A stretch of DNA of 5,622 nucleotides from Gp6-AA40 sp050742535 (GCA_050742535.1 JBOGIQ010000375.1:1-5622), one strand, 5' to 3'. Numbered from the stretch's first letter, positions 1 through 5,622 are shown. The notes: generated by a model from the sequence alone, not told the origin. Numbers and translations: made by a program.

Positions 1-2726
1 TCGATCGGAACCCCGTCCGCGGAGGCGCGCGGCACCACCAGATCCTTCACGACGCGGCTGGCGGTATCTGCCGTGCGGACGGCTTCCTCCTCGATGTTGG
101 CGCGGATTCTTTCGGCAACGTAGAGCCTGGTCACAATCGACAGGGCGACGACCGGGAGAAAGACCGCGGCGGTGAACGCGATCAACAGCTTCCGGTAGAA
201 GCTGGCGCGAATCTCGCGGAAGAGCGCCGGCGCGTGCTTCACACGGCGGCCGGCACGCGCAAACAGCCCGTTCGCGCCGCGCAGCAGCAACGCCACCAGC
301 GCCGCCAGGACGGTGAGCTCGGCAAGGTGCACGAGGTGATCGAGCGCTGACACGACAGGGAAGCCGAGCGCGTAAATGCCGCCACGGTCGTTCATCAGGT
401 ACACGTCGAAACGCTCGTTCCCGCGTCGCAGCTCCGCCCAGATCGACTCGCGCGAACGGGCGACCTGGTCGAATACATCGGTTGGCAGCGGCCACGCTGT
501 GCCGCTGGAGGAATACAAAGGACTGCGGCTCCACCCGTAGACGGCGTACTCGACGTCTCCGCCGGCAACTCCTTCACTGCGGACTCGATCCCCCGGTCGC
601 ACCAGATCAACGTAGGGACTGCGCGAGGCGGTGAACGGGAGATTCTCGTAGTCTGCCTCGAGGGCGCGGACCACAATGGACCCGAGCATCTCCCCGGAGG
701 CATCGCACAGACGGCGTCCGGCGTGAAGAATGAGCCGGTTGTCGGCAAAGAAGGGATTCGTTTCGCTGACGATCACCCACTGCTGGCATGAGCTCTCTTC
801 GGACTCCGACGGTGCCGCGAGCTCCTCGTCCGGCAGATTGAAGGCATAGCGGCTGATCAGTTTGCGATCCGCGTTGTAGACCTCCACGGACGATGTGGTC
901 ACGGGGTAGTCGGCGAGGGAAGTCGCCCACCAGAGCTCGAAAGCCGTATCGGCCTGATCCTCGGTCGCGCCCGAGGGGTTCGAGACGCGCTCCTTCAGAT
1001 CCGGCAGGGCATCGATCTGGTCGAGGCTCTCTCCGAGCAATCTCTGGACCTGCGTGCGCTGGTTGAGGGCTTGCGGCGCATAGAGGCTCTCGACCAGCTC
1101 CGATTTGGCGCGCCACGCCAGCTGGAAGAGCGTGGGGTAGAACGCAAACGCCGGTGCGATAAGCGCCAGTGTGAGCAGGGTCAGCCGAAATGCCTGCGAC
1201 CCGTGGCGAAACCGCGCGATCAGGCGGGTGCCGGAAAACGCGAGCATCGTGATGACGACGACGCTGGCGACGAGCGGCAGCTGTTCGCCCCACTGGCGTT
1301 CAACGATGAACCGCCAGATCACCAGCGGCGCAATCCAGCACGCCACGATGGCGGCGCGCAGACGCCACGCGCCGCGCGGCACCGACCATCGCGCCAGCGC
1401 GGCACGCAGAACGGCCACGGCCAGGCCGACTGCCGTGGCGTGTGCGAGCACCAGGCCCAGCTGAAGCGCCAGGCGCGGCGCGTTCCACTCACTCAACGAA
1501 AAGTGCAGGAGATCGAGCGTGGTATTGGCAATCGTGTTGCGGAGCAGCGCCTGATGCCCGGAGACGACGGCCGCCAGGACGACACCGGCCACAACCTGTA
1601 CACCCAGAAAGATGGCGCGCGAGTGTACGACCGGATGCCGGCGCCGCCATCCACCGACGCGCCACGCCTCGACGGCGAAGAGCAGCAGGCCGGTCAGCGC
1701 CCCGGCCGCCGCCGCCGTGAGCAGGAAATCGAACGGCGAGGTCAGCAGCGGCCACGTGCCGGCGTACTCGGCCGACGAGAAGACCGGGATGTCGGACCAG
1801 TCCGCCGGCGACGCCATGCGCGCGATGATCCGCGCGGCAAACACGACCAGACCCGCGAACAGCGTGGCGCGCACGTAGTCCGAGGCCTGCTTCGTCCGGT
1901 TCCTCCAGTCGAGCAGCGGACCCACCAGCAGCACCACGGTAATGGCAAAGGTCAGCAGCGAGAGCGACCAGGTGGCCCTGCGCCAGCGCCCGCGCGTGGC
2001 GCGGAGATCGCCCGCTGAGACCGTGGCCGTAACGAGCGGTGCGCCGCCCGGTGAGTCGATCCGGAACGTATCCGCGTTCTGCGGGACCGGGCGTTCCGCA
2101 ATCGCTGGTTCAATCGTCACCGGCGCGTGGCGCGTTCGGATCGCGACCGGTTCGTCGCTCGCGGCGCGTAAACGGAGCGAGCCTCCAGGGGTGAGCCGCT
2201 CCGCGGATACGACCGAGCGCTCGGCGGCGATCGTGCCGACGCGGCTGGTACCCGTGCCGACGGGACGGATGTATACGAGGCGGGGGCCCAGCGGAGTCGA
2301 GCTGAAGAAATACGACTCCGTCGCGCCGATCCTCGCCGCCGGCAGTTGCGACGGGCGGCCCGCCCAGGCGAGCGGCATGCCGTCCCCGTCAAAGACGGTC
2401 AGTGCCGCGTCCGAGGTTTCATCGCCGGCCGCGATCGAATCGCGCGCGGCCGCAAACAGTCGCGCGGCGGCGTTCTCGTCCTCCCCCGCGGCACGGCTGA
2501 CGAGCGCCGGATCGGCGAGGACGGCGGTGCCCGCCCGCAGTTGCCGCGCCATGTCGTCGAACGTCCGGCGCACTTCGCTTTCGACACGCGCACGCGCCGC
2601 CGTCTCGCTCATGCCGAGGTATGCGCCCTGCAGCACCCAGCCGGCGGCCCCAACAAACAGGGCTGCGCCGGCCGCGGCGAGTCCAAGTCGAACGAGTGCG
2701 CGGGCTACAAGCTTCACCCTACGCAC
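1..2726 (-). CDS. Large polytopic membrane sensor protein, probable sensor histidine kinase N-terminal region (partial, C-terminus outside window)
   Basis: The minus strand is open without a stop from about 2844 down to base 1, giving about 908 codons from a GTG at 2726. Visible layout: membrane anchor at residues ~7-34; ectodomain ~35-249; eight likely membrane helices between ~250 and 537; second ectodomain ~540-793 with a possible disulfide pair (Cys647, Cys674); helices at ~795-823 and ~842-870 (the latter begins FYRKLLIAFTAAVFLPVVAL); then a charged helix with RIRANIEEEAVRTADTASRV. A helix followed by a charged linker is how NtrY-like and HAMP-containing kinases pass from membrane to signalling domain, so a kinase core beyond the edge is expected, but none is seen. 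That assignment is inference from architecture. The start is uncertain: GTG at 2726 has GAG nine bases upstream; GTG at 2717 is in frame; the overlapping ATG at 2728 hits a stop within five codons. It is transcribed away from the gene at 2845. It could instead be a large sensor of another output class. Confidence 0.8.
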   Translation of the reverse strand, partial: MRRVKLVARALVRLGLAAAGAALFVGAAGWVLQGAYLGMSETAARARVESEVRRTFDDMARQLRAGTAVLADPALVSRAAGEDENAAARLFAAARDSIAAGDETSDAALTVFDGDGMPLAWAGRPSQLPAARIGATESYFFSSTPLGPRLVYIRPVGTGTSRVGTIAAERSVVSAERLTPGGSLRLRAASDEPVAIRTRHAPVTIEPAIAERPVPQNADTFRIDSPGGAPLVTATVSAGDLRATRGRWRRATWSLSLLTFAITVVLLVGPLLDWRNRTKQASDYVRATLFAGLVVFAARIIARMASPADWSDIPVFSSAEYAGTWPLLTSPFDFLLTAAAAGALTGLLLFAVEAWRVGGWRRRHPVVHSRAIFLGVQVVAGVVLAAVVSGHQALLRNTIANTTLDLLHFSLSEWNAPRLALQLGLVLAHATAVGLAVAVLRAALARWSVPRGAWRLRAAIVACWIAPLVIWRFIVERQWGEQLPLVASVVVITMLAFSGTRLIARFRHGSQAFRLTLLTLALIAPAFAFYPTLFQLAWRAKSELVESLYAPQALNQRTQVQRLLGESLDQIDALPDLKERVSNPSGATEDQADTAFELWWATSLADYPVTTSSVEVYNADRKLISRYAFNLPDEELAAPSESEESSCQQWVIVSETNPFFADNRLILHAGRRLCDASGEMLGSIVVRALEADYENLPFTASRSPYVDLVRPGDRVRSEGVAGGDVEYAVYGWSRSPLYSSSGTAWPLPTDVFDQVARSRESIWAELRRGNERFDVYLMNDRGGIYALGFPVVSALDHLVHLAELTVLAALVALLLRGANGLFARAGRRVKHAPALFREIRASFYRKLLIAFTAAVFLPVVALSIVTRLYVAERIRANIEEEAVRTADTASRVVKDLVVPRASADGVPI

Positions 2727-2738
2727 ATTGTGCCACTC

Positions 2739-2773
2739 GGATCGGGGATGGGGGGTCGGGGATGGGGGATCCG
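2739..2773 (+). repeat. G-rich heptamer array (GGATSGG-like, five units)
   Basis: Five consecutive 7-bp units start at 2739, 2746, 2753, 2760 and 2767: GGATCGG, GGATGGG, GGGTCGG, GGATGGG, GGATCCG. The register is perfect, with no indels. The type matches the GGGNATC heptamers reported as enriched in Xanthomonas and Nostoc. It ends 13 bp from the probable start of the leftward sensor gene. Confidence 0.8.
2744..2768 (+). other. Candidate G-quadruplex, plus strand
   Basis: Four G-runs of 4, 6, 4 and 5 bases are separated by two-base loops (AT, TC, AT). Four G-tetrads with very short loops are a classic strong quadruplex pattern. That it folds in the cell is inference. Confidence 0.6.
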
Positions 2774-2782
2774 ATCGTTCCA

Positions 2783-2824
2783 ATCCCCGGTCCCTGTTCC
2801 CCGTTCCCTGATCCCCGATCCCCG
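2783..2824 (+). repeat. C-rich heptamer array (WTCCCYG-like, six units), inverted relative to the G-rich array
   Basis: Six consecutive 7-bp units: ATCCCCG (2783), GTCCCTG (2790), TTCCCCG (2797), TTCCCTG (2804), ATCCCCG (2811), ATCCCCG (2818), then a degraded TTCCTG at 2825. On the minus strand they read as G-rich heptamers of the same family as 2739-2773, so the two arrays face each other across a 9-bp gap. The array ends 20 bp before the TTG start of the rightward gene. Confidence 0.8.
2785..2823 (-). other. Candidate G-quadruplex, minus strand
   Basis: The plus strand has six C-runs (2785-2788, 2792-2794, 2799-2802, 2806-2808, 2813-2816, 2820-2823), which are six G-runs of 3-4 bases with 3-4 base loops on the minus strand. 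More than four runs are available, so several three-tetrad folds are possible. Folding is inferred from the pattern only. Confidence 0.55.
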
Positions 2825-2844
2825 TTCCTGCTACGATCGATTTC

Positions 2845-3840
2845 TTGCGTGACACGCTGAAATACGCGCTCAAACGCGGAGCGCTCATTGCCGCCGCGAA
2901 CTGGCCGGTCGTCGTCGTTCAGGAGATCGCCGATTCGCTCTTCAAGGTGCTGCTGGCGATGCCGCTCGTCGGCGGCATTTTCCTCGTCGCCCTGGTGCTC
3001 GGCGCGGAGCCGGTGGCGCTGATGTCATTGGGATGGCGCGATCTGATCGCGACGATCGTCGGCTCCCTGATCTCCCGCCCCGTGGTCCTCACCGCGTTCC
3101 TGGCGGCCATGAGCGTCGTCATCGTTGGCGGGTCGCTGTTTGTGTTCCTGGTCAAGGCAGGAACCGTGTCGGTGCTGGTCAGAGGCGACCGCGCGGCCGG
3201 ACCGATCGAGCGGCCGCCGCTGCACTTCAGCACCGTGATGACGGCGGCGGCGTTTTCGCTGGAGCATTTCGAGGCGGGCGCCCGGTCGCTGTTCCCGCGC
3301 TACGCGCGCCTGGGGATCGCGCTGATCACGATCTACTTCGTCAGCGGCGCGGCCTACGTCGCTGCCGTCCTGGCCAGCCGCAGCGCGGGCGACAGCTGGG
3401 GGATGACGGCGCTGCTGACGGCGGGGTTCGTCGCGTGGATCACGATTCTCAACTTCGCGTATCTCCTCGTCCAGATCGTCATCGCCGCCGAAGACTGTAA
3501 CGTCACAACCGCGGCGCGGCGGGCGGGTCAGTTCCTGCGCCGGGCACGCGGTCCCGTCGCCGCGGTGTTCCTGGTCGTGCTGGGAATCGTCGTCTTCGCG
3601 ACGGGCGCCTCGTTGATGGCGACGGCAGCGCTCGGTCTGATCTCGTTCGTGCCACTGCTCGGACTCACCGTTCTGCCGCTCCAGCTTGTCGCGTGGCTCT
3701 TTCGCGGTCTCGTCTTTCAATACGTCGCGCTGTCGTCGATCGGGGCGTATCTGAAGCTGTATCGGTCCTCGTCTGCGACCGCCGACGGCGTGGTGTTCGC
3801 GGACTGGGCGGCCGAATCGCCCCACCGGGATTCGCGCTGA
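2845..3840 (+). CDS. Polytopic membrane protein of unknown function (331 aa, TTG start)
   Basis: Not recognised as a named family. The 331-residue product has hydrophobic segments at about 35-56, 80-104, 155-177, 188-214, 235-260 and 262-295, so five to seven membrane helices. It has an amphipathic N-terminus (RDTLKYALKRGALIAAANW) and a short polar tail after ~305. The region AAEDCNVTTAARRAGQFLRRARGP is cited here in parts: AAEDCNV (214-220) is followed by a basic stretch (224-235) that leads into a helix. This vaguely recalls DUF4013 or GPDPase_memb-type membrane proteins, where a basic 'alrrs..l' stretch precedes a helix; this is a weak resemblance. The TTG at 2845 is the first possible start after the in-frame TGA at 2809-2811; the next ATG is at 2959 and would remove the N-terminal helix. 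No clear Shine-Dalgarno is seen. It ends one base before the aminotransferase ATG, so the two are probably co-transcribed and translationally coupled. Confidence 0.85.
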   Translation: MRDTLKYALKRGALIAAANWPVVVVQEIADSLFKVLLAMPLVGGIFLVALVLGAEPVALMSLGWRDLIATIVGSLISRPVVLTAFLAAMSVVIVGGSLFVFLVKAGTVSVLVRGDRAAGPIERPPLHFSTVMTAAAFSLEHFEAGARSLFPRYARLGIALITIYFVSGAAYVAAVLASRSAGDSWGMTALLTAGFVAWITILNFAYLLVQIVIAAEDCNVTTAARRAGQFLRRARGPVAAVFLVVLGIVVFATGASLMATAALGLISFVPLLGLTVLPLQLVAWLFRGLVFQYVALSSIGAYLKLYRSSSATADGVVFADWAAESPHRDSR

Positions 3841-3841
3841 G

Positions 3842-5053
3842 ATGGTCGACCACAGCCGGTTTCTGTCATCCACTGGACGCCAGCTCGCGGAATCCGCTAT
3901 CCGCCGCATGGGGACGGTGGTTGCCGGGGCTACGGATCTCGTGTCGTTCGCACCCGGATACCCTGCGCCGGAGCTGTTTCCGTGGGAGGAGCTGCGCGAG
4001 ATTTCAGCCGCGCTGCTGACCGGTGCTGACCCGGATGCCCTCCAATACGGACCGACACGGGGGTACCCGCCGCTCCTTGAAACGATCGTCGGGCTGTCGG
4101 CCGAGCGCGGCATCACCGCGTCGCCGGATCAGCTGCTGATCACGAGCGGCTCCCAGCAGGGCATCGATCTCATCGCCCGCGTCATGGTCAGCCCGGGGGA
4201 TGTCGTGCTCGTCGAACTGCCGACGTTTACAGGCGGCATTGCCGCGTTCCGGAATGCTCAGGCACATCTCGTGGGTGTACCGCAGGATGCGCAAGGGATC
4301 GATCTCGAGGCGCTGGACGCAGCCTGGCAGCGGGAGCGAAGCGCCGGCAGGACGATCAAGCTGCTCTATGTGATCCCGAATTTCCAGAATCCCACGGGCA
4401 CGCTGCTGGCTCTGGCGCGGCGCCGGCAGCTGATCGAATGGGCCGGCCGGCGCGACGTGCTGATCGTCGAGGACGACCCATACGGATCGTTGTACTTCGA
4501 AGGCGCGGCGACGGCTGCGGAAACGCGTCCGCTGCGGGCACACGACCCGGAGGAACGCGTCCTCTATCTGAGCTCGTTCTCGAAAACGCTGGCGCCAGGC
4601 TTCCGTGTCGGGTGGCTGATGGCGCCGCCGGCGCTCGTTCAGCGGTTCGAGACGGCGAAGCAGTCGACCGACCTGGCGTCCGGAGCGCTCGACCAGCTCG
4701 TGGTGCACGAAGCGGTCAAGCGGGGCGTGGTCCGCGCGCTGGCGCCGAAGCTTCGAGCGCTCTACGCGCGCAAGCGCGACGTCATGGAGCAGGCCATCCG
4801 GGCCCACATCGGCGATCGGCTCACCTGGTCGCCGCCGAAAGGCGGATTTTTCGTGTGGGCGACGCTCCCACCGGGCAGTTCAGATCATGCGCTGCTCGAG
4901 CGCGCCCTCGCGCACGGCCTCGTCTTCGTCGTCGGCAGCGCGTTCTACGTCGACGGCACGGGCCACGAGAAGATCCGTCTGTCGTTCTCTGCGCCATCCA
5001 TCGACCGCATCGAGGAAGGCGTCAAGCGGCTCGCCCTGGCGCTGAACGGATAG
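3842..5053 (+). CDS. PLP-dependent aminotransferase, class I/II (LysN / 2-aminoadipate aminotransferase-like)
   Basis: A 403-residue cytoplasmic fold-type I aminotransferase that should move an amino group between an amino acid and a 2-oxoacid through pyridoxal phosphate. Family landmarks are all present in order: LQYGPTRGYPPL (Tyr69), TSGSQQGIDL (101-110, phosphate loop), NPTG (183-186, Asn183), DDPY (211-214, the DxxY pair that binds the PLP ring), SSFSKTLAPGFRVGW with Schiff-base Lys248 and Arg255, GGFFVW (334-339), and IRLSFS with Arg379 as the likely substrate-carboxylate arginine. Length fits the LysN/KAT II-like group (about 400 residues). There is no N-terminal GntR domain, so it is not a MocR regulator. 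PTF (127-129) has Phe where many relatives have Tyr. Substrate cannot be read from sequence: 2-aminoadipate, branched-chain, aromatic or kynurenine are all possible. ATG follows the upstream TGA by one base, with a weak GGGA 11 bases before. The stop is followed at once by the hairpin repeats. Confidence 0.95.
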   Translation: MVDHSRFLSSTGRQLAESAIRRMGTVVAGATDLVSFAPGYPAPELFPWEELREISAALLTGADPDALQYGPTRGYPPLLETIVGLSAERGITASPDQLLITSGSQQGIDLIARVMVSPGDVVLVELPTFTGGIAAFRNAQAHLVGVPQDAQGIDLEALDAAWQRERSAGRTIKLLYVIPNFQNPTGTLLALARRRQLIEWAGRRDVLIVEDDPYGSLYFEGAATAAETRPLRAHDPEERVLYLSSFSKTLAPGFRVGWLMAPPALVQRFETAKQSTDLASGALDQLVVHEAVKRGVVRALAPKLRALYARKRDVMEQAIRAHIGDRLTWSPPKGGFFVWATLPPGSSDHALLERALAHGLVFVVGSAFYVDGTGHEKIRLSFSAPSIDRIEEGVKRLALALNG

Positions 5054-5092
5054 GAATCGTGGGGCGGACGTTGTCACGTCCGCCGGGCGCGC
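5054..5092 (+). repeat. REP unit 1 (diverged copy)
   Basis: This unit starts immediately after the TAG stop. It matches units 2 and 3 at 36 of 39 positions. Stem GGCGGACGT (5063-5071) pairs with ACGTCCGCC (5076-5084) over loop TGTC; the extra outer pair of the other units is lost by a C-to-G change at 5085. Confidence 0.85.
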
Positions 5093-5131
5093 GGATCGTG
5101 GGGCGGACGTTGTTACGTCCGCCCGGCGCGC
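5093..5131 (+). repeat. REP unit 2
   Basis: Identical to unit 3 over 39 bases. Stem GGGCGGACGT (5101-5110) pairs perfectly with ACGTCCGCCC (5115-5124) across a TGTT loop. The head ATCGTGGGGCG is at 5095-5105. Confidence 0.9.
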
Positions 5132-5170
5132 GGATCGTGGGGCGGACGTTGTTACGTCCGCCCGGCGCGC
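5132..5170 (+). repeat. REP unit 3
   Basis: Identical to unit 2. The perfect 10-bp stem is 5140-5149 with 5154-5163 around a TGTT loop. Its head (5134-5144) is the exact inverse of 5182-5192, so unit 3 plus the terminal hairpin can close into one branched structure. Its last bases also form part of the GGCGCGCC stem of the terminal hairpin. Confidence 0.9.
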
Positions 5171-5192
5171 CTGACAAGGCGCGCCCCACGAT
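5164..5192 (-). repeat. Inverted terminal REP hairpin with a second stem type
   Basis: GGCGCGCC at 5164-5171 and again at 5178-5185 pair over a TGACAA loop (GGCGCGCC is its own complement). Read on the minus strand, this is ATCGTGG followed by the stem, so it keeps the head of units 1-3 but swaps the stem. No T-tract follows, so any terminator role for the aminotransferase mRNA would be non-classical. Confidence 0.8.
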
Positions 5193-5219
5193 GGCGCCGA
5201 TCTTGTCTTCCTCCGGCGC

Positions 5220-5622
5220 ATGCGCCCGCGTCGTCCAACCCGGATTCCTGGCTTCGTGTACCGAGGCTGCTACTGCTATTCGCTCCGTTTCGGCACGTTT
5301 AATCGAGTCCACTACTTCACGAATGGTTCGCTCGTCGCCGGTGCGTTACTGCAAATTCAGCGTGCCGCGGACGAGGATGCGTTCGCATTAATCGCGTACT
5401 GCTTTATGCCGGACCATGTTCATCTCGCGGTGGAGGGCCGATCGGCTGAATCAGACCTTCGCCGATTTGTGAAGGTAGCCAAACAGCGAGTGGCGTACAT
5501 CGCGCGAAGGCAATTTCAAATCGCGTCCGTCTGGCAGGACGGCTACTACGAACGCGTCCTGCGGACTTACGAAAGCATGGAAAAACTGATTCGGTACATC
5601 CTCGACAATCCGGTGCGAGCCG
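5220..5622 (+). CDS. RAYT-like Y1 (HUH) transposase, REP-associated tyrosine transposase (partial, C-terminus outside window)
   Basis: 134 codons are visible before the window ends, without a stop. The product belongs to the Y1 transposase family (IS200/RAYT), which nicks and rejoins single-stranded DNA at hairpins. Landmarks: MRPRRPTRIPGFVYRG at the start, typical of small RAYTs; the HUH motif in CFMPDHVHLAVEG (His66 and His68, metal-binding); a basic helix RRFVKVAKQRVAYIARR (81-97); VWQDGYYERVLR (104-115), where Tyr109 or Tyr110 is a candidate catalytic tyrosine; and YILDNPVRA (126-134), which in relatives is followed by a short tail. The ATG at 5220 fits the family N-terminus; no Shine-Dalgarno is obvious. 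It lies just after a GTGG-headed hairpin array, the expected partner. GC is about 57% in sampled lines against about 72% in the aminotransferase, hinting at a different origin. Confidence 0.88.
   Translation, partial: MRPRRPTRIPGFVYRGCYCYSLRFGTFNRVHYFTNGSLVAGALLQIQRAADEDAFALIAYCFMPDHVHLAVEGRSAESDLRRFVKVAKQRVAYIARRQFQIASVWQDGYYERVLRTYESMEKLIRYILDNPVRA

Larger units (their letters stand above)
2739..2814. other. Imperfect long palindrome / hairpin in the divergent intergenic region
   Basis: Pairing 2739-2770 with 2783-2814 around a 12-base loop (2771-2782) gives 32 positions: 24 Watson-Crick pairs, 4 G-T/G-U wobbles and 4 mismatches, counted by hand. The strongest block is GGGGAT/ATCCCC beside the loop, and the loop itself contains CGATCG. 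No T-tract follows on either side, so this is not an ordinary intrinsic terminator. It lies between two divergent starts and would sit in the leader of whichever gene is transcribed through it. Confidence 0.7.
5054..5192. repeat. REP/BIME-like array: three direct 39-bp units closed by an inverted hairpin
   Basis: The array fills almost all of the gap after the aminotransferase stop. Three head-to-tail 39-bp units carry a GTGG-headed hairpin with stem GGCGGACGT. A final inverted hairpin with a GGCGCGCC stem has the same ATCGTGGGGCG head on the minus strand (5182-5192). GTAG/GTGG heads at the foot of a hairpin are the known signature of REP elements processed by RAYT enzymes. A RAYT-like gene starts 27 bases downstream. 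Confidence 0.85.
5054..5622 (+). mobile_element. Probable REP/RAYT locus (left part; right boundary outside window)
   Basis: The hairpin array and adjacent RAYT-like gene form the usual unit in which the enzyme sits beside the REPs it acts on. RAYTs are generally single-copy, domesticated enzymes that spread REP hairpins rather than themselves, so this may be a resident locus rather than an insertion. A matching array on the other side of the gene would complete the picture but lies outside the window. Confidence 0.6.

Noticed and set aside
1071..2018. Long plus-strand open frame (315 codons)
   Set aside because: It lies antisense to the sensor gene, and its product is dominated by Arg, Gln, Gly and Asp with no hydrophobic core or domain, as expected of a shadow frame in high-GC DNA.
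1942..2811. Plus-strand open frame of 289 codons reaching into the heptamer arrays
   Set aside because: The product is Ser/Ala/Arg-rich low complexity, antisense to the sensor N-terminus, and ends inside the C-rich repeat.
3025..4116. Minus-strand open frame of 363 codons
   Set aside because: It is antisense to the membrane protein and aminotransferase and highly charged (Arg, Asp, Gln, His). It crosses the junction of two well-supported genes.
4004..4807. Minus-strand open frame of 267 codons
   Set aside because: It is antisense to the aminotransferase catalytic core, with an Arg-rich composition and no recognisable motif.
3842..5053. MocR-type regulator or a firm lysN assignment
   Set aside because: There is no N-terminal winged-helix domain, and the 403-residue length is the bare aminotransferase. 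No lysine-pathway genes are nearby to fix the substrate.
5054..5192. CRISPR array
   Set aside because: The units abut with no unique spacers and contain strong internal hairpins; this is a tandem REP array.
5054..5192. Rho-independent terminator of the aminotransferase
   Set aside because: The hairpins are strong but none is followed by a T-tract on either strand; a terminator role is possible but not shown.
5191..5219. ATG at 5191 as the RAYT start
   Set aside because: It is out of frame with the HUH-motif reading frame; the ATG at 5220 gives the family-like N-terminus.
4438..5391. Plus-strand frame with a repeated RIVGRTLLRPPGA peptide
   Set aside because: The peptide repeat is only the 39-bp REP unit (13 codons) read through; the rest is out of frame with the aminotransferase and the RAYT gene.

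Overview
The window is high-GC bacterial DNA (hand counts of sample lines give about 70% in the main genes). Gene style suggests an environmental lineage such as a high-GC Acidobacteriota, but nothing here fixes the taxon. There are four protein-coding genes, two of them cut by the window edges, and two repeat-rich intergenic regions.

Left half, minus strand (2726 down to 1): the N-terminal ~908 codons of a very large polytopic membrane protein. It has an N-terminal membrane anchor, a first ectodomain, about eight packed membrane helices, a second ectodomain, and two further helices followed by a charged helix that runs off the window. The layout suits the sensory part of a membrane sensor protein, most likely a histidine kinase, but no kinase core is visible here.

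Middle (2727-2844): a 118-bp divergent intergenic region almost filled by a G-rich heptamer array and an inverted C-rich heptamer array. Together they form a long imperfect palindrome and give quadruplex-type G-run patterns on both strands. Rightward from it lies a two-gene unit: a TTG-started membrane protein of about six helices (2845-3840), then, after one base, a stand-alone fold-type I PLP aminotransferase (3842-5053) of the LysN/2-aminoadipate aminotransferase type with all core residues present.

Right end: straight after the aminotransferase stop are three tandem 39-bp units (two identical), each with a GTGG-headed hairpin, closed by an inverted GTGG-headed hairpin with a different stem (5054-5192). 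Twenty-seven bases further on begins a partial gene (5220 to the window end) for a Y1/HUH single-strand transposase of the RAYT (REP-associated tyrosine transposase) type, with an intact PDHVHL motif. Array plus transposase look like a REP/BIME locus with its own processing enzyme. The transposase gene is visibly lower in GC than its neighbours.

The two most interesting items are the REP array beside its probable RAYT and the inverted heptamer palindrome that occupies the divergent promoter region.
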